Source: Arctopsyche grandis
Lineage: Eukaryota; Arthropoda; Insecta; Trichoptera; Hydropsychidae
DNA length: 64,000 bases
Direction: 5' to 3'
NCBI RefSeq assembly: GCF_051622035.1
Contig: NC_135360.1
Span: 13,692,001 to 13,756,000 of the forward strand
Part shown: piece by piece, positions 25,785-37,099 of the stretch
Layout: every line of letters begins with the position of its first letter
Position numbering within the stretch: the stretch's first letter is position 1
Made by a program: the position numbers and the translations under genes
Notes under the pieces: model-generated
What the model was told of the DNA's origin: nothing
The model's input: the letters and a program-made list of their open reading frames with translations, nothing else
Databases searched by the model: none

Positions 25785-26030
25785 ATCCTGTCGTCCCGGT
25801 TTTCTTATCGGTCAAAACGTAATATCGGCTTGATGTTGCACCGTCCAGTATGTCGATGGTTATTAAAGGGGATTCATGTCCGATTTTGTGCTGGGTTACA
25901 ATTTGCAGCTGCGAAATTCACCGTGGACTGGCTCTGAAATAAGGCGCTCGCGTGAAAATCGATGCGGCCATTAGCCGCAAAGCGCAAACTCTACTGAGGG
26001 AAAGACTCGCTTGCCTCACCGAGTATACTA
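25785..26030 (-). promoter_or_regulatory. SGSM 5' UTR and promoter region
   Basis: This block immediately upstream of the SGSM start codon is visibly richer in G+C and CpG (GATGCGGCCATTAGCCGCAA, GGCGCTCGCGTG) than the surrounding AT-rich DNA. That suits a 5' UTR plus core promoter. No TATA box or initiator was identified. Confidence 0.4.
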
Positions 26031-27810
26031 TAAAATATTGTGGCTTTTTTGTATCATTACGCTCAACCACTCCAATTAAAACATTTAAAATATGTTTTCA
26101 TTCATATGTAAATACATAAATATATGTAATGATCTATGTAAATGATCACACTGGTATAGTTGGACGTTTATTTTAATAATTTATATGAAAATTATCATTA
26201 TATATTTATGAAAATGTTGTTTAAAATAAAATTTATATTTGAAAATGTTGTTTAAAATAAAATTTAAATGTTGTTTAAAATTAAATTTAAAATAAATATA
26301 CCACGATGCTTTCCACACCTCTGAACGTACCAAGCGTGAAAATTTATATTTGTATTCTATAAGCACTAACTTACAGCTAATAATGTTTTGGTCAGAATTC
26401 GTAAACCGAAAAAAGTATTTTTTTTTTAAATCAATATTTCATGATTTTATTTTGACCTTTTAAGCTATTTTTATTTTCTTGATATTTAATGTGTATAATA
26501 ATAAGTGATTTTAAGTAATAAAAAATTTTCGAACAAAATCCGCCAACAGGAAGTAGAACTTTTGTCTTGTATAAGTTTCCCTACATTTGCGCTCAATTAG
26601 TATCTAAAATGCTCTCATAACCGGTATATGTGAACGTGTATGTACATATGTTAAATTATCGGATTTTATTTTGTTACCTTATAATCCTCAAATACATAGA
26701 TAAAGTCTATATATATATATATATATCACTGTATATCACAATGCCACAATAAGGCATGCAATTCCCGTTCCTGTTCCCATTTTCCCCGTTCCCGTTCCTG
26801 TTCCCGTTTTTCCCGTTCCCAAGTTAACGTTGTGGTAATCTGACTTATCCAGCGTTTTGGCTCGAGCTTCTCGAAGTGTTTCAATAAGTAAATGTTTCAG
26901 TTTCAAATTTATACTTAATAATCAAATTAAATTACAGTAATGATAATTTGCCAGAAAAAAGCAGACACATTTGAAATTATTGCGTTGCAATGCCACTCAT
27001 TCCGGTTTTCCCGTTCCCGTTCCTGTTTTTGGATAATTAGATTAATATAATAATTAGATTAATTAGCTATTAAGCTATTTCTTACCTAAATATTACATAT
27101 TTAGTCGTATAAAAGTATAAAGTTAGGTACATAATTGACGATGAAAATGATTTTGATATAATTCATTAATTGAAAATATGTTGCTTTTATAATACAATTA
27201 GTAGGGTTCCCTAAGGTATGAAGTCAATGAATGTATATATGTGGAAATAAGTCGATTTTAAAAATGAAAATGAAAAATTATGATCTCTCATTGATATTAG
27301 ATGTGGACTTTGATTTTCGAATATGATAGACGCTATGTCTAGCTACGCTTAATTATTTATTCAAAATTCATCGATGTAATCCGAATTAGTGTTTGTTTTC
27401 ATAGAAAATTCTATTCTTAAAAAGATTGAAGAAATTAGCCTGGTCTATAATACTCAATCACTTATATGTGTGTACATATTTTAAAGCTTACTTCTAACTG
27501 CTATCGATTAGTATATAATATATAATATATCGATTAGTACCACTGTGGATTCATATGCTCCTACTATTATTCACATTTGTGTCATTTTTTGAACTTTTAA
27601 ATTGAAATGGCCAACTCGTACACGTATATGAGCCTAGTTTTAGATATTACGCTGTTAAATTAACTTACTTATCAATTGTCTTCGACTCGTCAAATAACAA
27701 TAGACCGCTCAATTTATATACAAGGCAAGAGAAAAAAAAGCATGGTTGATGTAATTAACAATAGTGAACCATTTTTTGAGCCCAAAACATCGCCCCAACG
27801 CTGATATTTT
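26031..27810. other. Intergenic spacer with CCCGTT-rich tracts
   Basis: Mostly unique AT-rich DNA between the divergent SGSM and VPS33A genes. Two tracts, 26760-26822 and 27000-27036, are imperfect runs of TTCCCGTTCCTG-type words. No gene seen. Confidence 0.6.
26205..26300. repeat. Short tandem repeat, ~30-bp unit
   Basis: Three consecutive versions of AAATGTTGTTTAAAATAAAA plus TTTA (the third shortened). Confidence 0.75.
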
Positions 27811-27818
27811 CTTATCAG

Positions 27819-28748
27819 TAGTGGCGGACTGGTCATACAAGCGACATTGCCTGATGGCAAGTGGGCCCCGATATTTGTTAGAAAATATGGGCCTTCATTA
27901 AAATTAAATAACTTTTTAACTATTTCATTTTACGTGTGTAAAAATTTACAGGATATTGCACTTTGGGTATTTCAACAAAACAAATTTCTTACGATATACA
28001 CAATTAACTAATACCTGCTTTTACAGCCCAAGTATCGGTTAACTTTTTTTATAAGGGTCGAAATGTAAGTTTTCTACATTTGCGTGGGCCCTTTTGCGCG
28101 GGCCCATTTCCAACCTCAAAAGTATGTACATATATACCTATGTAACAACTACCTACTGAAATAAAAATGGGAATAAACAAATTCCGTGAATAATATAAAC
28201 TAAATTGCTTAAAACAATGTTGATAGGACGATTCATCATTAACCAGTGATTTAAATTTACATACTTCATACTTTCAAAATAACATTTGATTATACTTCGA
28301 CAATATAGTAAGATTTAAATACACAATTTTAAACAGTTTCTGAATATAAAACCTATTCCTAATCTAGACATATACATGTATATAGAAATATAGGATAGGG
28401 GCCCCCTTATCAAAAGTCCGATTTTCGATTAATAATAATCGAAAATATTATGCATTGTTTTCTATCGAAAGTAAAAGCCGCTTTTATGCCGCATTCTTTT
28501 ATGATGCATTCCATTCACCTAGTACAAAGGCTAAAATGAAATATACAATGTCATTTATGGATCTACATATTTTGTTATTTTTCTTGTACCTAAATTTGTT
28601 TATTCCCATTTTATTTATGTTTTTACGCTTGACTTTTAGTGAAAATGGAAAGAAATTTTGTTATATGGGGGGGAGGCAATTTTTTTTAACCCTGGGTGGG
28701 CCCCGTTGACTCCTGGCAAGCATTGATTTCAGTCCCAGTCCACCACTG
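27819..28748. mobile_element. Non-autonomous hAT element with perfect 8-bp TSD
   Basis: Flanked by the exact octamer CTTATCAG (27811-27818 and 28749-28756). The ends are TAGTGGCGGACTGGTC... and ...CCCAGTCCACCACTG, i.e. inverted CAGTGGYGGACTGG. Subterminal GGGCCC clusters occur at both ends. The 930-bp interior is AT-rich; an 84-codon frame at 28455-28709 shows no transposase similarity I recognise. Confidence 0.85.
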
Positions 28749-28756
28749 CTTATCAG

Positions 28757-29387
28757 TAACAAAGCATCCTCCCAAGGACTCTTTGTAGGTATGCTTGTGA
28801 TGGTCTTTTGTATTTTTTTTTACCAATAATGTATTTTCTTAGGTACCATTTCCTGACCACATAACCCGCTTATACCATTTAAATCTCTTCATAGAAGAGG
28901 AAGTAAAAAAATGAATCAATGAAAAAATGTAAAAAAAAGTGTAATGCCAAGGAAAATATTTCAAATGCCAAGAAAAATGAAAAATGCATGGAAATTCATA
29001 TATATGAAAAATGCCAAGGAAAATATGTGTGAATCTATGAATGTGTGAAAGCACGTAGAGAAACTTTCATTCAACAATGCCTGTATATATATAAATATTC
29101 TTCTGCTTCTTTAATGCAGCAACTTAAATTTCTACACTGTGTTTTCCCACAGCTGACAAGCATCCACAATATTTTTTATCTATAACTTTTAAAGCTGTTT
29201 GATATTAATCAAAAAATTACAAAATATAAAATCCACATAAGAGAAGACCTGTATATATACCTTTTTTATTATAAGACTAGAATGATTTTTCCTTTTTCTC
29301 ATTTCAAAATCATAATAACATTACAAGCTGCTATGGCCAAAAGAAAACTCGGTATGCCGACCAAAAGGTGCTGTCAAACTGACAGCG
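28757..29387. other. Intergenic, upstream of VPS33A
   Basis: Contains imperfect repeats of AATGCCAAGGAAAATAT (28940-29030) and otherwise unique sequence. The VPS33A promoter should lie here, but no element could be identified. Confidence 0.4.
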
Positions 29388-30032
29388 ATGGCGTCTCACT
29401 TGTCAGGTGGTCGACTAAATGTCGCTCTGTTGCAAGAAGCTTTGAGAAAAGAACTTTTAAATCTTTTACAAGCATGCGACGGCCCAAAGGTATATTTCAA
29501 ATATTTTCATACGTTTTTACTGGAATCACAACCTTATTCAAATATTGACAAAACTATGATAATATACTTAGTCATTTGTATTTACACGTTTATATCTGAT
29601 GTATACAGTCTATGATTTGGGACGAGTGGTTGGCAGGCCCTATCGGCCTAATCGCAAAGTATGGACTTCTTCAAGAACATGATGTCACAGAAATGTTACG
29701 CTTACAGAAAAATTTAACAATACCTTCTAACGTAAAACACGTCATATTCATTATACGAGCGAAGATAGAATTGATCGATCTCATAGCCGATAATGTTCTC
29801 AGAGTGAGCAAGTCTTCTATTGAGCCAAAAAAGGAATTCCACATATTTTTTGTTCCCCGCAAAAGTGAACTGTGTGAAAAACATCTCTCAAACAAAAGAG
29901 TATTTGGAAGTTTTACAATAGAAGAATTCAAATGTGATATTTATCCATTCGAAAGCGATTTAATTTCTTTAGAATTTCAGAATGATTTTCGGTTGGTAAT
30001 TATTTATTTATTGTATTTTTTTTCTTTAGGTT

Positions 30033-30090
<58 letters not shown>

Positions 30091-31794
30091 ATTGTGATTC
30101 TAGCGATTATTATTTGGACGGTGATCCTACTTGCTTATACCAGGCAGCTGTTGCTATTAAACGCATGGAAAACCTATATGGAACAATTCCTAAAGTTATC
30201 GGTATTGGTCAGTGTGCTAAGCAAGTTTGGAATTTAATGTGCCGCTTAAGCAAAGAAGAGCAAAATACAGCACCTAAAGGTCCATCAAAAGGAATAATTG
30301 ATGAAATACTTTTAATAGACAGATCCACTGACTTGGCAACTGTTTTTTCTACTCAATTAACATATGAGGGGCTAATAGGTATAAACACACATACATACAT
30401 GTACATATGAATTTGTAGAGAGTACAATATCCTGTAAAAATTATAATTTATTTGACAATGTTAGATATATTTTACTATGATCTGATATATTTTTTAAACA
30501 GATGAACTGTTTGGAATAAAAAATACGACAGCTCAATTTCCTGGAATGAAGTTTTTAAGCACCGATGAACAAAACAGTGATGCTTCAAAAGAAAAAAAAG
30601 TTGTCATATTAAATTCAAGTGAAGAAGTGTTTGCGAAGTTGAGAGATAAGAATTTCACATATGTAAGTATTCTTTATTCACTGTAAAGAGTTAACACACT
30701 CATTTAATATTTGAAGGTGTTTAATTTGATTTTCTGAAACATTGCGTATGCATTTTTTTTAGGTGGGCAGCGCATTAGCCCGTAAAGCGAGACTTATGCA
30801 TGACTATATGGTGGAAAATCGTAATAACAAGTCCATTCAAGAGATTAAAGAATTTGTTGCGAGATTACCCCAAATGTTGGCTAATAAACAATCGCTAGCT
30901 ACTCAAACTACAATAGCCGAGTATATCAAAGATGTAATAATTTAATTTTTTTTATAATATAATAATTTATACAATGGATTACATATATTGTTGTTTTTTT
31001 TAGATTACAGATACGATTGATTTCCATGACATTCTTCAATGTGAAGAAGATTTCTTAAATTGTATGAATACATCTTCTCAAAATTCATTCATAGAAGATT
31101 TGATTGCACAAAAAGCGCCCTTAACTCAAGTTCTCAGACTCATTTGTCTACAATGTGTAACAAGCTCGGGACTAAAACCTAAAGTCTTAGATTATTACAA
31201 AAGAGAGCTCGTTCATGTGTATGGACTGAATACTTGGTTAGGAGTTTGTAACTTAGAAAAAACAGGAATACTGAAAATTCAATCGAGTACCAGACACTAC
31301 ACTATTCTAAGAAAGGTATTTTAAATTTCAGTATTGAATATATATTGTTGTGTAGCATTATAATGTTGTTTAAATATTATTTATTGCAGGCTTTAAGGTT
31401 AACAGTTGATAATTCAGAAGACTCTGATGCTAAAGAAAAGAGCTATTTAGATCGTACATACACACCAATAACAGTTCGCCTTGCAGAAATTCTCAGTAAA
31501 AATAAAACGTCATATGGCCTACAAGACATTTATAGCCTTCTACCCGGTCCTGTGATCGAAGAAACCCAAGCCATTCCTCGTGGACAAAATTCTGTTTCAA
31601 GCGATAGTTCGTCAATTGAGACTACCAAAGTTGTAGTGGTATTTTTCCTTGGGGGTTGTACGTACACCGAAATATCAGCTCTTAGAGCACTATCTCAACA
31701 AGAAGAATCTAATGTTGATTTTGTAATAATGACTACAAAACTGATAAATGGTAATACGTTTACTGAATCGCTACTGGAACCATTGCCATTGTAG
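29388..31794 (+). CDS. Vps33A: VPS33A, Sec1/Munc18 subunit of HOPS/CORVET
   Basis: Sec1/Munc18-family protein that templates SNARE assembly within the HOPS and CORVET tethers at endosomes, lysosomes and lysosome-related organelles (Drosophila carnation). Seven coding exons: 29388-29489, 29609-29991, 30104-30378, 30502-30662, 30763-30933, 31004-31315, 31390-31794. They join in phase to 1809 nt, 602 residues, close to the ~600 of the family. Landmarks: MASHLSGGRLNVALLQEAL at the start, IWDEWLAGPIGLIAKYGLL, LLIDRSTDLATVFSTQLTYE, then KVLDYYKREL and FFLGGCTYTEISALR near the C-terminus. The chosen ATG fits the family's MAxHLSxGR start; upstream ATGs do not. The donor of exon 2 (GTTGGT) is weak but is the only one that keeps phase. 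Intron 2 contains a TA microsatellite (30037-30087). Transcribed toward Exo84. Confidence 0.95.
30037..30087. repeat. (TA)n microsatellite in VPS33A intron 2
   Basis: About 50 bp of TA repeat, ending 16 bases before the exon 3 acceptor, so repeat length could affect splicing of that exon. Confidence 0.9.
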
Positions 31795-32329
31795 ATAAGC
31801 GTATGAATAAAATATTGGAATTATTATTTGCGAATAGTATAAAATCTGTACAATTTTAATGAAACAAGCTTAATTCCATATTTCGTATTTATTTGTAATT
31901 ATTATTATTTTAACTGATTATATTATATTTGTACCATTGTAATAAGTAAATATATACATGATATTTATTACATTGTATTCGTGATAAAGTTGTATTGTGC
32001 AATTCGATAGGATGAGTTTTAAATTTTTTCACAATTTCATTCATACATTTATACCTACATAGGTATATATAATATTTCATCCCTTACGATGTTTTGTTAT
32101 CAAAAATTATAAACTCAATACAGTCAAAGTTCACAATACAAACAGTAATCACTAAATAAAACTTTCTATTATGCAGAGAATTTATATATTCTCAAAAATA
32201 TAAATATAATGTATTTTATAAAATGTGATTATATACTAAACATGTTTCATAAAAGAATATCTTATATAAATAAATAAGCACAGAAAGCGTAATAGTGAAT
32301 TATTTGTTAACCTTCAAAATGCACATTCC
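31795..32329. other. Convergent 3' region of VPS33A and Exo84
   Basis: AT-rich stretch between two converging stop codons, presumably both 3' UTRs. ATGAATAAAATATT at 31802 could serve the plus-strand polyadenylation. No other feature. Confidence 0.5.
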
Positions 32330-34426
32330 TTATAAATAATCGCTGGAATATTTGGTCACATTGCTAGTTGGTTTCTTTGCGGTATTTTGTTTTGCAATAC
32401 AAATACCATATTTGTGAGCCAGTGTTAAAAGTTTTTCATTTTCATATCCTGTTTCCTCTGCATATTTTCTAAGCATTACTGGTAGTAAAGTGTCAAGAAT
32501 GAATTTGAAGTTCTTTTGTGCATAGCTGGAATCGTTACCGATGGACAACATTAGACGACCGTTAAATATTCCGTAGATACTGTCGTCCAACGCTTCCATC
32601 ATATCTTCCGACACTACCCGCAAACCATGATATTGCAACGTAAGAACAGACTTTGTAAACCATATTGTGCTACTCGATAGATCAATCCAAGTTTCATTGA
32701 TTACGTATTTTGCCAAAATTAAACCCAATTCCTGCATCTCTTCTAAAAACGCGTTTACTCCCACTTTTGTATTCATATTGACGGGCGTCCATTTATCTTC
32801 AACTACCTTTCCTTTTATGGAGTCCAATACCTTTTCTCTGTAATCTTTTAAAGCTTTAATAATACAATTTCGCAGTGATCCATCTAATTGGAAGCAAAGA
32901 TCAAGGCCAAATTCTTTCAAAAGGACGCATTGTTCCCTCAAACTGACGACACATTCAGTTATAGAACTCAACGTGGCCTGTGGGGTGAAAATCTGTTTTA
33001 CCATTTGGTTCATGAGAATTCTGAGTTCTGCGCTGGCCCAAACAACAAGAGCACTCGTTTTTTCCTGCGGGAATGCTCTTATAAATTCTTTGATTACATC
33101 GGTCATGGTACAAAAAAATACTTCACCAACTTGTTTCACATATGCAACGGTAGATCCTTCGAGTTGCACACCTTTAACATGCACTTCCATTGTTTTGCTG
33201 CAAATAGCGAGAAACAAATCACATGCTTGAGTAATCATTTTTAGCTTTATTAGCAAACAGACAGAGTTACGTATAGCTTTTAGACCACCCCGAGGTGTCC
33301 ACTCTGGAGTAACTTCTAGCTCTTTGATTAACACTTCAGTCAAAGTTTTCTGTCTAACAGATAGTTTGCTTAAGATTTCTGTTGTCATTGGAAGAGTTGA
33401 GTAAATATCTAAATGTAGTTCCTTTTCTGCCGACTGCATTAATTTAAAAGCTTTCTCGAAATGCCGTTCAACAATAAGGACATCCAATTCTTCAGCAACA
33501 TCAATCAACCAGTCGGGGAGGACAATTCTCTCTTGAATTGGGCTTTCATCTAAAAACGGATTAGTGGATGATTCAGCCGATTCCGGTCTGCTTAGTGTTT
33601 TTTCATGACTGCTTTCTCTTTTCTGAACCTCTTTCTGTTCCTGTTTAGCTAAATATGTTTTTTTAGCAAATTCAAATTTTTCTAACCAATCTTTCTTGCT
33701 ACTTAGATTACCGCATTGAAATACTCGCGTATCGAGAAAAGCTAACAGTTTGAAAGCTTGTTTGACGTTGCCTAAATCTTTGACATTTACGACGGCCATA
33801 CTGCTTACAGAGTACACACTGTGGAATCTATATCTAACTGGACCACGCCTATTTGGAATCCAAGATGTGAGCATCAAGCAATCACTAAACAAGTACGCAT
33901 GCATTCGTTGGAGAGGAGTATTTTCTACAGGATCCAGTTCGTGGACGTCACCTTCGTGAATTAAAGTACGATCGGGAACATCCAATAAACTCATGCAGCT
34001 TTCGACTTTTTCAAATATTCCATTGAGCTTCAGTTTTCTTTGTTCTTCTGCTTTTTCCGCCTCATTGTCTACTGTATTGGCGTCGACGGTATGCGACATG
34101 GTAGATTCATTACCCAGAATAGAAGCCGTAGCCAAAGATTCTAACAAATTTCTCTGCTCGGTTAATAAATGGGATAACTGGTACATTTCGGCTTCGAGGT
34201 GTGAGATTTCCTTGGCCGTGTCAATGAATTGCATATAGTTTTCGTAGACATTCTTTTTTAATGTATCTGCCGTCTCCTCGTTTAGTGTTTGTATTATCTG
34301 TCTCTGACGTTTTAATTCTTCACCACCGACGCAACTCCTCGCTAGTTCTTTGACGTATTTATCAGGATTAAAGTCGGAAGTGCCGATCCTCTTTAAAATT
34401 GCGTCCGTCATTTTGGAAATGAGCAC
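32330..34426 (-). CDS. Exo84: Exo84, exocyst complex component 8
   Basis: Subunit of the octameric exocyst, which tethers secretory vesicles to the plasma membrane and is a Ral GTPase effector. A single uninterrupted exon of 698 codons. The N-terminus has the family signature DPDKYVKEL-like FNPDKYVKELARSCVGGEEL, followed by the helical KKNVYENYMQFIDTAKEISH and LEAEMYQLSHLL. A PH-like fold follows (about 155-265: LIHEGDVHELDP, then HAYLFSDCLMLTSW). The rest is the helical Exo84 C-terminal region, with IVLPDWLIDVAEELDVLIVE at about 300. The first ATG gives MLISKMTDAIL; the second (34411, MTDAIL) is equally plausible. Its lack of introns contrasts with the intron-rich neighbours, but there is no poly-A tail or other sign of a retrocopy, and the frame is intact. 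Confidence 0.95.
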   Translation of the reverse strand: MLISKMTDAILKRIGTSDFNPDKYVKELARSCVGGEELKRQRQIIQTLNEETADTLKKNVYENYMQFIDTAKEISHLEAEMYQLSHLLTEQRNLLESLATASILGNESTMSHTVDANTVDNEAEKAEEQRKLKLNGIFEKVESCMSLLDVPDRTLIHEGDVHELDPVENTPLQRMHAYLFSDCLMLTSWIPNRRGPVRYRFHSVYSVSSMAVVNVKDLGNVKQAFKLLAFLDTRVFQCGNLSSKKDWLEKFEFAKKTYLAKQEQKEVQKRESSHEKTLSRPESAESSTNPFLDESPIQERIVLPDWLIDVAEELDVLIVERHFEKAFKLMQSAEKELHLDIYSTLPMTTEILSKLSVRQKTLTEVLIKELEVTPEWTPRGGLKAIRNSVCLLIKLKMITQACDLFLAICSKTMEVHVKGVQLEGSTVAYVKQVGEVFFCTMTDVIKEFIRAFPQEKTSALVVWASAELRILMNQMVKQIFTPQATLSSITECVVSLREQCVLLKEFGLDLCFQLDGSLRNCIIKALKDYREKVLDSIKGKVVEDKWTPVNMNTKVGVNAFLEEMQELGLILAKYVINETWIDLSSSTIWFTKSVLTLQYHGLRVVSEDMMEALDDSIYGIFNGRLMLSIGNDSSYAQKNFKFILDTLLPVMLRKYAEETGYENEKLLTLAHKYGICIAKQNTAKKPTSNVTKYSSDYL

Positions 34427-34587
34427 TTTTAAGAAACGTCAATGCTTTGACAGCTCTCTCTAGACACTAAACTCTTATTATAAATACCAAAAATACGACC
34501 ATTAACTAGAATCGATATTATTTTAAAAATAAATTATTTAAATAGATATCTAAATGGTAAAAAAATAATCAAAACACAGTTTTCAAA

Positions 34588-35006
34588 TCAAATGTTTTGA
34601 CAATCCAAAAAAATATTTGAATAATGTATTTTGATAGTGATGAAAATCTTAGCTGGGTCCTGTTCAACGAATGCAATATAATAATTAGTAAAAATAGCAT
34701 AATGAGAACAATAGAAACAATAACTTATGCAAGTTACAATTTGACAGCATCCCTTTCAAACTTATTAATAGTCTGAAGTAGAGATTCTTAAATACGTGTG
34801 CAGCATTTGAAATAATGTGAAACGAAACTTTTTTTTGTCTCACCTTGATTCCACGGAAATATGACATGACCTGCAACAATAATGGAGTCACATTGTATGG
34901 ACCGAATGACTGAATGGTTGTTGGTAAACTGCCCTGCCCGAGAAAATCTGGGCTAAAGGTATAGCGTGACACGTACAGAGGTTGTCCTTTGTTTTTCAAT
35001 TTTTTG
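34588..35006 (-). CDS. Two candidate exons of an unrecognised gene
   Basis: On the minus strand a 163-nt block (35006-34844) has a good acceptor (TTTTTCAG) and donor (GTGAGA). It reads KKLKNKGQPLYVSRYTFSPD, then FLGQGSLPTTIQSFGPYN, VTPLLLQVMSYFRGIK. It is followed in phase by 34659-34588 (acceptor GTTGAACAG), reading DPAKIFITIKIHYSN and ending in a stop. The first block starts with one leftover base, so it needs an upstream exon that I could not find. The protein is not one I recognise. Balanced composition and in-phase splice signals argue for real coding; a relic exon of a decayed gene is the main alternative. Confidence 0.4.
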
Positions 35007-35216
35007 CTGAAAAATGATTCAATGGAAAAAGTTCAAATGAGTGCTGAAGTTTCCAAATACGTTTTGTGATATGATTTTTTACAATAGATTATTAAAAATT
35101 CGATTGAGGCGTATTCTTTTATTTTTAATAATATAGTCTATATTGAATTAACAAAATTTTCATTTTTTGTTTCAAAGTAACAGTAAGCTGGCACACCCAC
35201 AAAATTCTAACCTGAG

Positions 35217-35230
35217 AGGGGGGGGGGGGG
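35217..35230. repeat. Poly-G tract
   Basis: A run of about twelve G residues after GAG, in otherwise AT-rich DNA. Confidence 0.9.
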
Positions 35231-35389
35231 CTTAAAATCGAATTGATACGATACAAGTCCTCTAAGTTGATTATTCGGACGTTACTCGTTGGTAAGAAGA
35301 AATAATCTATAAAACAATTTGTCTTGATTTCACTACGGCAAACTGGTCAATTACGTGATGGTTTTTATGAAGTTTTTCTTTATTTAATA

Positions 35390-35793
35390 CTAGTGGTTTT
35401 ATCCGGCGTCGCATGGTATTTGTAATAAAAACTCCTTAAACAAGGCTAATCTAACAGTAAACGTATATTTGTTTTTTTATTAAATTTATTTGAACCAAAA
35501 AAAAGTAATATTCAACGACTGCACCAATGAATTACTCACACACACATACACAACGAATTTTTTTTATATATAAGAGAGTCGGAACTGAAAAAATTATTGG
35601 GATTCGGAACTAAAAAAGGAATTGAGATCCAGAACTGAAAAAGTTTCGATTCTGAAAACGGAACCGAAATCAAAAACCGAATTAAAATCGATATCGTCGT
35701 CATAGAAAATTCGATCTTTTCGATAACGTCGTGGATTCTACCACCCAAAACTTATACATACAAAATCTCTTTTAAAATTACACATATATTAGT
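35390..35793 (-). mobile_element. Non-autonomous Helitron, copy 3
   Basis: Minus-strand copy of the family at 15.3-16.1 kb. Its 3' end reads ATTACAAATACCATGCGACG, then CCGGATAAAACCACTAG; its 5' end reads ACTAATATATGTGTAATTTT, then AAAAGAGATTTTGTATGTAT. The interior holds degenerate GGAACTGAAAAA/GGAACCGAAAT repeats. It abuts a hAT MITE that begins 9 bp further right. Confidence 0.6.
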
Positions 35794-35801
35794 TGCTAAA
35801 T

Positions 35802-35998
35802 TAGTGGTTCTCAACCTTGTTGGAGGTACTGACCCCCACCCGTTTCATATGCGCATTCACCGAACCTTTCTTAATAGGAATCCTTCTTAATTGGCACCCG
35901 AATCATACGAGTCGGTTGTGTGTCTTGACCTCCGCCTAACCCCTGAGACTGACTCACCAAACCCCTGGGGTTCGATCGAACCAGGTTAAGAACCACTG
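35802..35998. mobile_element. hAT MITE with CAGTGGTTCTYAACC ends
   Basis: Inverted termini TAGTGGTTCTCAACCTTGTT and, from the right, CAGTGGTTCTTAACCTGGTT are the Charlie-like hAT signature. Flanking octamers TGCTAAAT (35794-35801) and TACTAGAT (35999-36006) match at 6 of 8. Length is 197 bp; no coding. Confidence 0.75.
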
Positions 35999-36151
35999 TA
36001 CTAGATATTATAGGGGATGAACGAATGAGACGACTGGCATGTTGATGCACGTGCTTTTATTATGGAAGCCAGAGACGGAGTGCGGTAGCGACTCTGAACA
36101 CGGCCGAGTTGGTCCCTACTCGCAGGAAGGTGACCGAACTCGACCATGTCA

Positions 36152-36971
36152 AGGTCTGTTCATACTTAACAGCACTGCACGGCTTCAGCACTGCACGACT
36201 CCGTTTCAAATATGTCATTTTATTACATTTCTATTCATATCTACCTACACTTCGCGGTCACGTCATGTTTACAGCAATTTGGCCGAGTGCAAGGCAAAAT
36301 CGGCTTACTCATACATTAGAGGCCATGACGATACGGCGCAATATTGCTTACGTCGTATTGTCGAGTACTTGCAATATGAATGCATACACGTGCATTCGTA
36401 GCTACGCGTCAGAATACAAGTCAGCAAAAATGTTTCGACGTTTATCGAACGAAAAATTATGTATAATCGCGTTGTTCATGGAAGAAGAAGCTCAAGAAGG
36501 CAATAAAAAAGCACGGAGGCGTTTTGATGTGCATCCCATGCTAAAAAATAGAAAAACCGAAGGAGAGTTTTGGATACTGTATAAGGAGCTTATGGATGAT
36601 GGACAAATTTTTTTTAAATATTTCCGTAAAAAATTTTTTTTTTTTTTAAATATTTGCGCCAAAACCATGTCGAAAGATTGAACAGCTGTCAACTGTCACT
36701 ATCGATAATTGGTCCAAAACAGCAAAGCGGCAGAATCATGGCACGTAATTCGCGTGTATATTTCCACGATGGCCAAAAACACGGATACGATACGTTGACG
36801 GATGTTGCTGTAAGGTATGAACAGGAAATGTCGGGTACTGCTGTAAGCCTGCCGTGGCGTAAACTTGACGGTTGGTATGAATATACCCATACAAAATGTA
36901 CCAAAGAATACTTTTCGTACGGCCGGATACCTGCTGAAGTCGGTACCTGCTGACTAGGTATGAACAGACCT
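36152..36971 (+). mobile_element. PIF/Harbinger element with nuclease N-terminus
   Basis: Termini AGGTCTGTTCATACTTAACA and, from the right, AGGTCTGTTCATACCTAGTC, flanked by the trinucleotide TCA (36149-36151 and 36972-36974). Inside, 36430-36660 encodes MFRRLSNEKLCIIALFMEEE, then RRRFDVHPMLKNRKTEGEFW, then YKELMDDGQIFFKYFR. This is the conserved N-terminal stretch of the HARBI1-like transposase, before the catalytic core. The catalytic core is absent, so this 820-bp copy is non-autonomous. A T-rich interruption follows the nuclease fragment. Confidence 0.8.
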
Positions 36972-37099
36972 TCATATAGCGAGCCGCCACATCATATTTA
37001 AATTTATCTCGAAAAATATCGAATCTCATTTTGACACCCTTCGTAGTCCGGTGCCCGAGGGCATATCCACCCCCTCCCCTCCCCCCCTTTAGCTACGAT

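Noticed and set aside
28455-28709. 84-codon hydrophobic frame
   Set aside because: Lies inside the non-autonomous hAT bounded by the CTTATCAG duplication; no transposase or membrane-protein similarity recognised.
32888-33244. 118-codon plus-strand frame
   Set aside because: Antisense shadow of the well-supported Exo84 coding exon.
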